A stretch of DNA of 7,736 bases from Verrucomicrobia bacterium UBA2970. Its GTDB lineage: Bacteria; Verrucomicrobiota; Verrucomicrobiia; Limisphaerales; AAA164-E04. The notes below the pieces were generated by a model that was given only the letters and a program-made list of their open reading frames with translations, had not been told where the DNA came from and searched no databases. The stretch lies in contig DEAY01000333.1 of assembly GCA_002348345.1 (NCBI GenBank), positions 596 through 8,331 of the forward strand, read 5' to 3'. The position numbers were made by a program, and so were the translations under genes. This document shows, piece after piece, positions 6,120-7,736 of this stretch. Position 1 is the first letter of the stretch. Each line of letters starts with the position of its first letter.

Positions 6120-6148
6120 AATATGTACCGAGGCCCAGGTCAAGTCAA
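6120..6148 (-). promoter_or_regulatory. Sigma70-like promoter of the UVR-yqeY unit (candidate, leaderless)
   Basis: On the - strand TTGACT (6148-6143, 5/6 to TTGACA) is followed after exactly 17 nt by CATATT (6125-6120, 4/6 to TATAAT). Six bases separate the -10 from the ATG at 6113, so the expected transcription start is at or next to the A of the ATG. That would give a leaderless mRNA and explains why no Shine-Dalgarno precedes this start. It also argues against the GTG at 6185, which lies upstream of the promoter. Confidence 0.42.
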
Positions 6149-6546
6149 CGGACGGGAATTGCAAATTTTCGGAGTTGAGAGGCACTTCAAATGAGTCTGC
6201 CGCGAAGCCCTTTCAGGAGCTCGCTCGGTGGATGGTGAGGCTCCCTGGGTTGACCATGTTCGGATGGGATCAATCAACTGGCTGAGGATCCCTTCCGTCC
6301 CTTGATAGGAGGGGTTCCCGAGCCCCATAGAGAAGATGGGTGAGGCCCGGTGAGAGAGTGGCATCGGTGACGGGAAATCGCCCCTTCATTGGTTTCAAGA
6401 GGGGAGTCGAGCGATGGAATGACCGCACGCCTTCGCCCGAGTTTCTCGAGGATAAACGTGTGGTGGCGTTTTGATTCTTTTTCAGAGATCGGGGCGGCCG
6501 GTGAGTTTAGATTGCGGATGACTCTCATTGTTGGCAGCCTCTTTCC
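6149..6546. other. Divergent intergenic region between the UVR gene and the oxidoreductase gene
   Basis: These 398 nt separate two outward-facing genes. Short open frames exist on both strands, but none has a recognisable domain, a good start signal or a composition suggesting coding. CCCCT (6382-6386) and AGGGG near 6400 form only a weak, long-looped dyad. No clear promoter for the + strand gene was found: the frame upstream of its ATG is closed by TAG at 6508-6510, and only TTTAGA-like AT-rich patches lie near there. Confidence 0.5.
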
Positions 6547-7736
6547 ATGCCTAAGTCTCCAAGTCGTCCCGTTTCTCCCTCACCCGTGACGCAGACCCGA
6601 CGTCGGTTCTTGCGGACAGCGACCACCGCGATGACGGCCGGCGCGGTGCTCCCTCAATTCAATATCGCCAGAGCGGGGGCTTCGGCCAATAGCCGAGTCA
6701 ATGTGGCGGCCATCGGGGTCGGGGGTCGGGGGTCGGCGAACTGGGGTGCGTGCCGAGGCGAGAATATCGTCGCCTTGTGCGATATCGATGATCGGAGCGC
6801 GGCCCGCGGTTTCAGGGAAAACCCCAGTGCCAAGCGCTTTCGGGATTTCCGGGTGATGTTGGATAAAATGGGACGTGAGATCGACGCGGTGCTGGTCACC
6901 ACGCCGGACCACACCCACTTCGTCGCCGCCCTGTCGGCGATGCAGATGGGAAAGCACATCTACATTGAAAAACCCCTGGTGCATAATGTGTGGGAGGCCA
7001 GAACGCTCAAGAAGGCGGCGCGGTATTACAAGGTGGTGTCCCAGATGGGAAATCAAGGCCATGCCACGGATGGGATTCGGTCGATCAAGGAATGGTATCA
7101 AGCGGGTGTCCTGGGCCAGGTTCGGGAGGTGCATGCCTGGCTGAATGGCCCGAATTTCAATGGTCGCTATTTCGTTCGTCCCCCGCAGTATCCTCCCAGC
7201 GCCCAGGAACTTCCTAAAGGATTTGAGTGGGATCTTTGGTTGGGTCCGGCCAAGGACCGTCCCTTCAGCGAGGCTTACGCCCCACGAACATGGCGGGGGT
7301 GGTGGGAGTTTGGGGGGGGCTTACTGGGCGACTGGGCCTGTCATACCTTGGATGGTCCGTTCTGGGGGCTTGATCTCGGAATGCCCTCAAGCGTTGGGCT
7401 CCGTCATCGTGAGGCATCGCCGGCCGGGTTGATTGCCGCCCGTTCGCAGGTGGAATATGAGTTTCCTGAAGCCGGGGGGCGTCCGGCGGTCAGATTGACT
7501 TGGTATGAAGGGGGGCTGAAGCCTCGGAATCGGCCGGAGTGGGGCCTCAAAGAGTTGCCTTCCACTGGGATGATCATGGTGGGCGATCGACTTTCCCTGA
7601 TGACCGGGGGGCGCCCGAACAATCCACAACTCCTCCCCGATTCCGCCTGGCAGGAGTTTAAAGGGAGTCCCGTTCCCAAGTCGATTCCTCGAGTCGATGA
7701 CGGTCCGCAGGCAGAGTGGCTGGCGGCGATCAAAGG
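6547..7736 (+). CDS. Gfo/Idh/MocA family oxidoreductase with Tat signal, 3' end outside window
   Basis: 396 codons are visible and the frame is still open at the window end. The ATG at 6547 is the first start after an in-frame TAG at 6508-6510. Residues 17-23 (TRRRFLR) fit the twin-arginine motif, followed by a mild hydrophobic stretch and ARA at 41-43, so export by Tat to the periplasm is likely. The Rossmann domain has V-A-A-I-G-V-G-G-R-G (53-62) for NAD(P) binding. A-L-C-D-I-D (76-81) ends the next strand, and E-K-P-L (141-144) is the family EKP motif carrying the catalytic lysine. The C-terminal half has G-N-Q-G-H (168-172), L-G-D-W-A-C-H-T-L-D (260-269) with the expected histidine, and Trp-rich stretches. 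Family members oxidise, reduce or rearrange sugars and inositols; the substrate here is unknown. It is transcribed away from the UVR-yqeY unit. Typical Tat-type members run to about 420-470 residues, so a small part is missing. Confidence 0.93.
   Translation, partial: MPKSPSRPVSPSPVTQTRRRFLRTATTAMTAGAVLPQFNIARAGASANSRVNVAAIGVGGRGSANWGACRGENIVALCDIDDRSAARGFRENPSAKRFRDFRVMLDKMGREIDAVLVTTPDHTHFVAALSAMQMGKHIYIEKPLVHNVWEARTLKKAARYYKVVSQMGNQGHATDGIRSIKEWYQAGVLGQVREVHAWLNGPNFNGRYFVRPPQYPPSAQELPKGFEWDLWLGPAKDRPFSEAYAPRTWRGWWEFGGGLLGDWACHTLDGPFWGLDLGMPSSVGLRHREASPAGLIAARSQVEYEFPEAGGRPAVRLTWYEGGLKPRNRPEWGLKELPSTGMIMVGDRLSLMTGGRPNNPQLLPDSAWQEFKGSPVPKSIPRVDDGPQAEWLAAIK

Noticed and set aside
6114..6185. 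24-residue N-terminal extension of the UVR protein from a GTG
   Set aside because: No Shine-Dalgarno, a candidate promoter lies inside it, and the ATG at 6113 gives an N-terminus that looks like the family start.
6140..6589. Several 66-84 codon open frames on both strands in the divergent region
   Set aside because: They overlap each other, have no start signals or domains, and look like chance frames in high-GC non-coding DNA.
6580..7134. 184-codon open frame on the - strand
   Set aside because: Overlaps the Gfo/Idh/MocA gene, whose + strand frame shows Tat, Rossmann and EKP motifs.

Overview
The window looks like a chromosomal segment of a free-living member of the Verrucomicrobiota (PVC group). 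This is inferred from gene content. There is a very large secreted protein built from LamG-, PA14- and Ig-like modules, ending in a short C-terminal module of a kind I associate with this phylum. There is a UVR-motif protein whose N-terminus resembles PVC-group homologues, and a Tat-exported Gfo/Idh/MocA oxidoreductase of a type greatly expanded in Verrucomicrobia and Planctomycetes. Strong Shine-Dalgarno sites are absent from most starts. No database search was possible, so the phylum call is moderate in confidence.

Layout. (1) Positions 1-668, + strand, lower GC than the rest: the tail of an unrecognised gene, then a small four-helix membrane protein 20 nt behind it, probably one transcript. 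(2) 669-946: non-coding, with clustered G-runs and a small operator-like inverted repeat. (3) 947-4636, +: a 1229-residue exported modular protein with a signal peptide, three tandem jelly-roll-like repeats, two Ig-like domains flanking a PA14-like domain, a LamG-like domain, a Pro-Val repeat linker and a C-terminal module. A textbook intrinsic terminator follows at 4661-4696. (4) 4900-6113, - strand: a two-gene unit, a UVR-motif protein followed 8 nt later by yqeY. A sigma70-like promoter is placed so that the first gene's mRNA would be leaderless. (5) 6149-6546: a divergent intergenic region with no convincing gene. (6) 6547 to the right edge, +: the first 396 codons of a Tat-targeted Gfo/Idh/MocA family protein, cut by the window end.

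The secreted modular protein and the exported oxidoreductase would both fit an organism that handles polysaccharides or other glycans outside the cytoplasm, but no catalytic domain is visible in the large protein and no substrate can be named. The UVR-yqeY pair is cytoplasmic and looks unrelated to its neighbours. I see no mobile element, tRNA, rRNA, CRISPR array or defence operon. The best candidates for something undescribed are the triple repeat family with its Y-[MI]-R-N-A-x-x-H motif, the UVR-yqeY pairing, and the two-gene low-GC block at the left edge.
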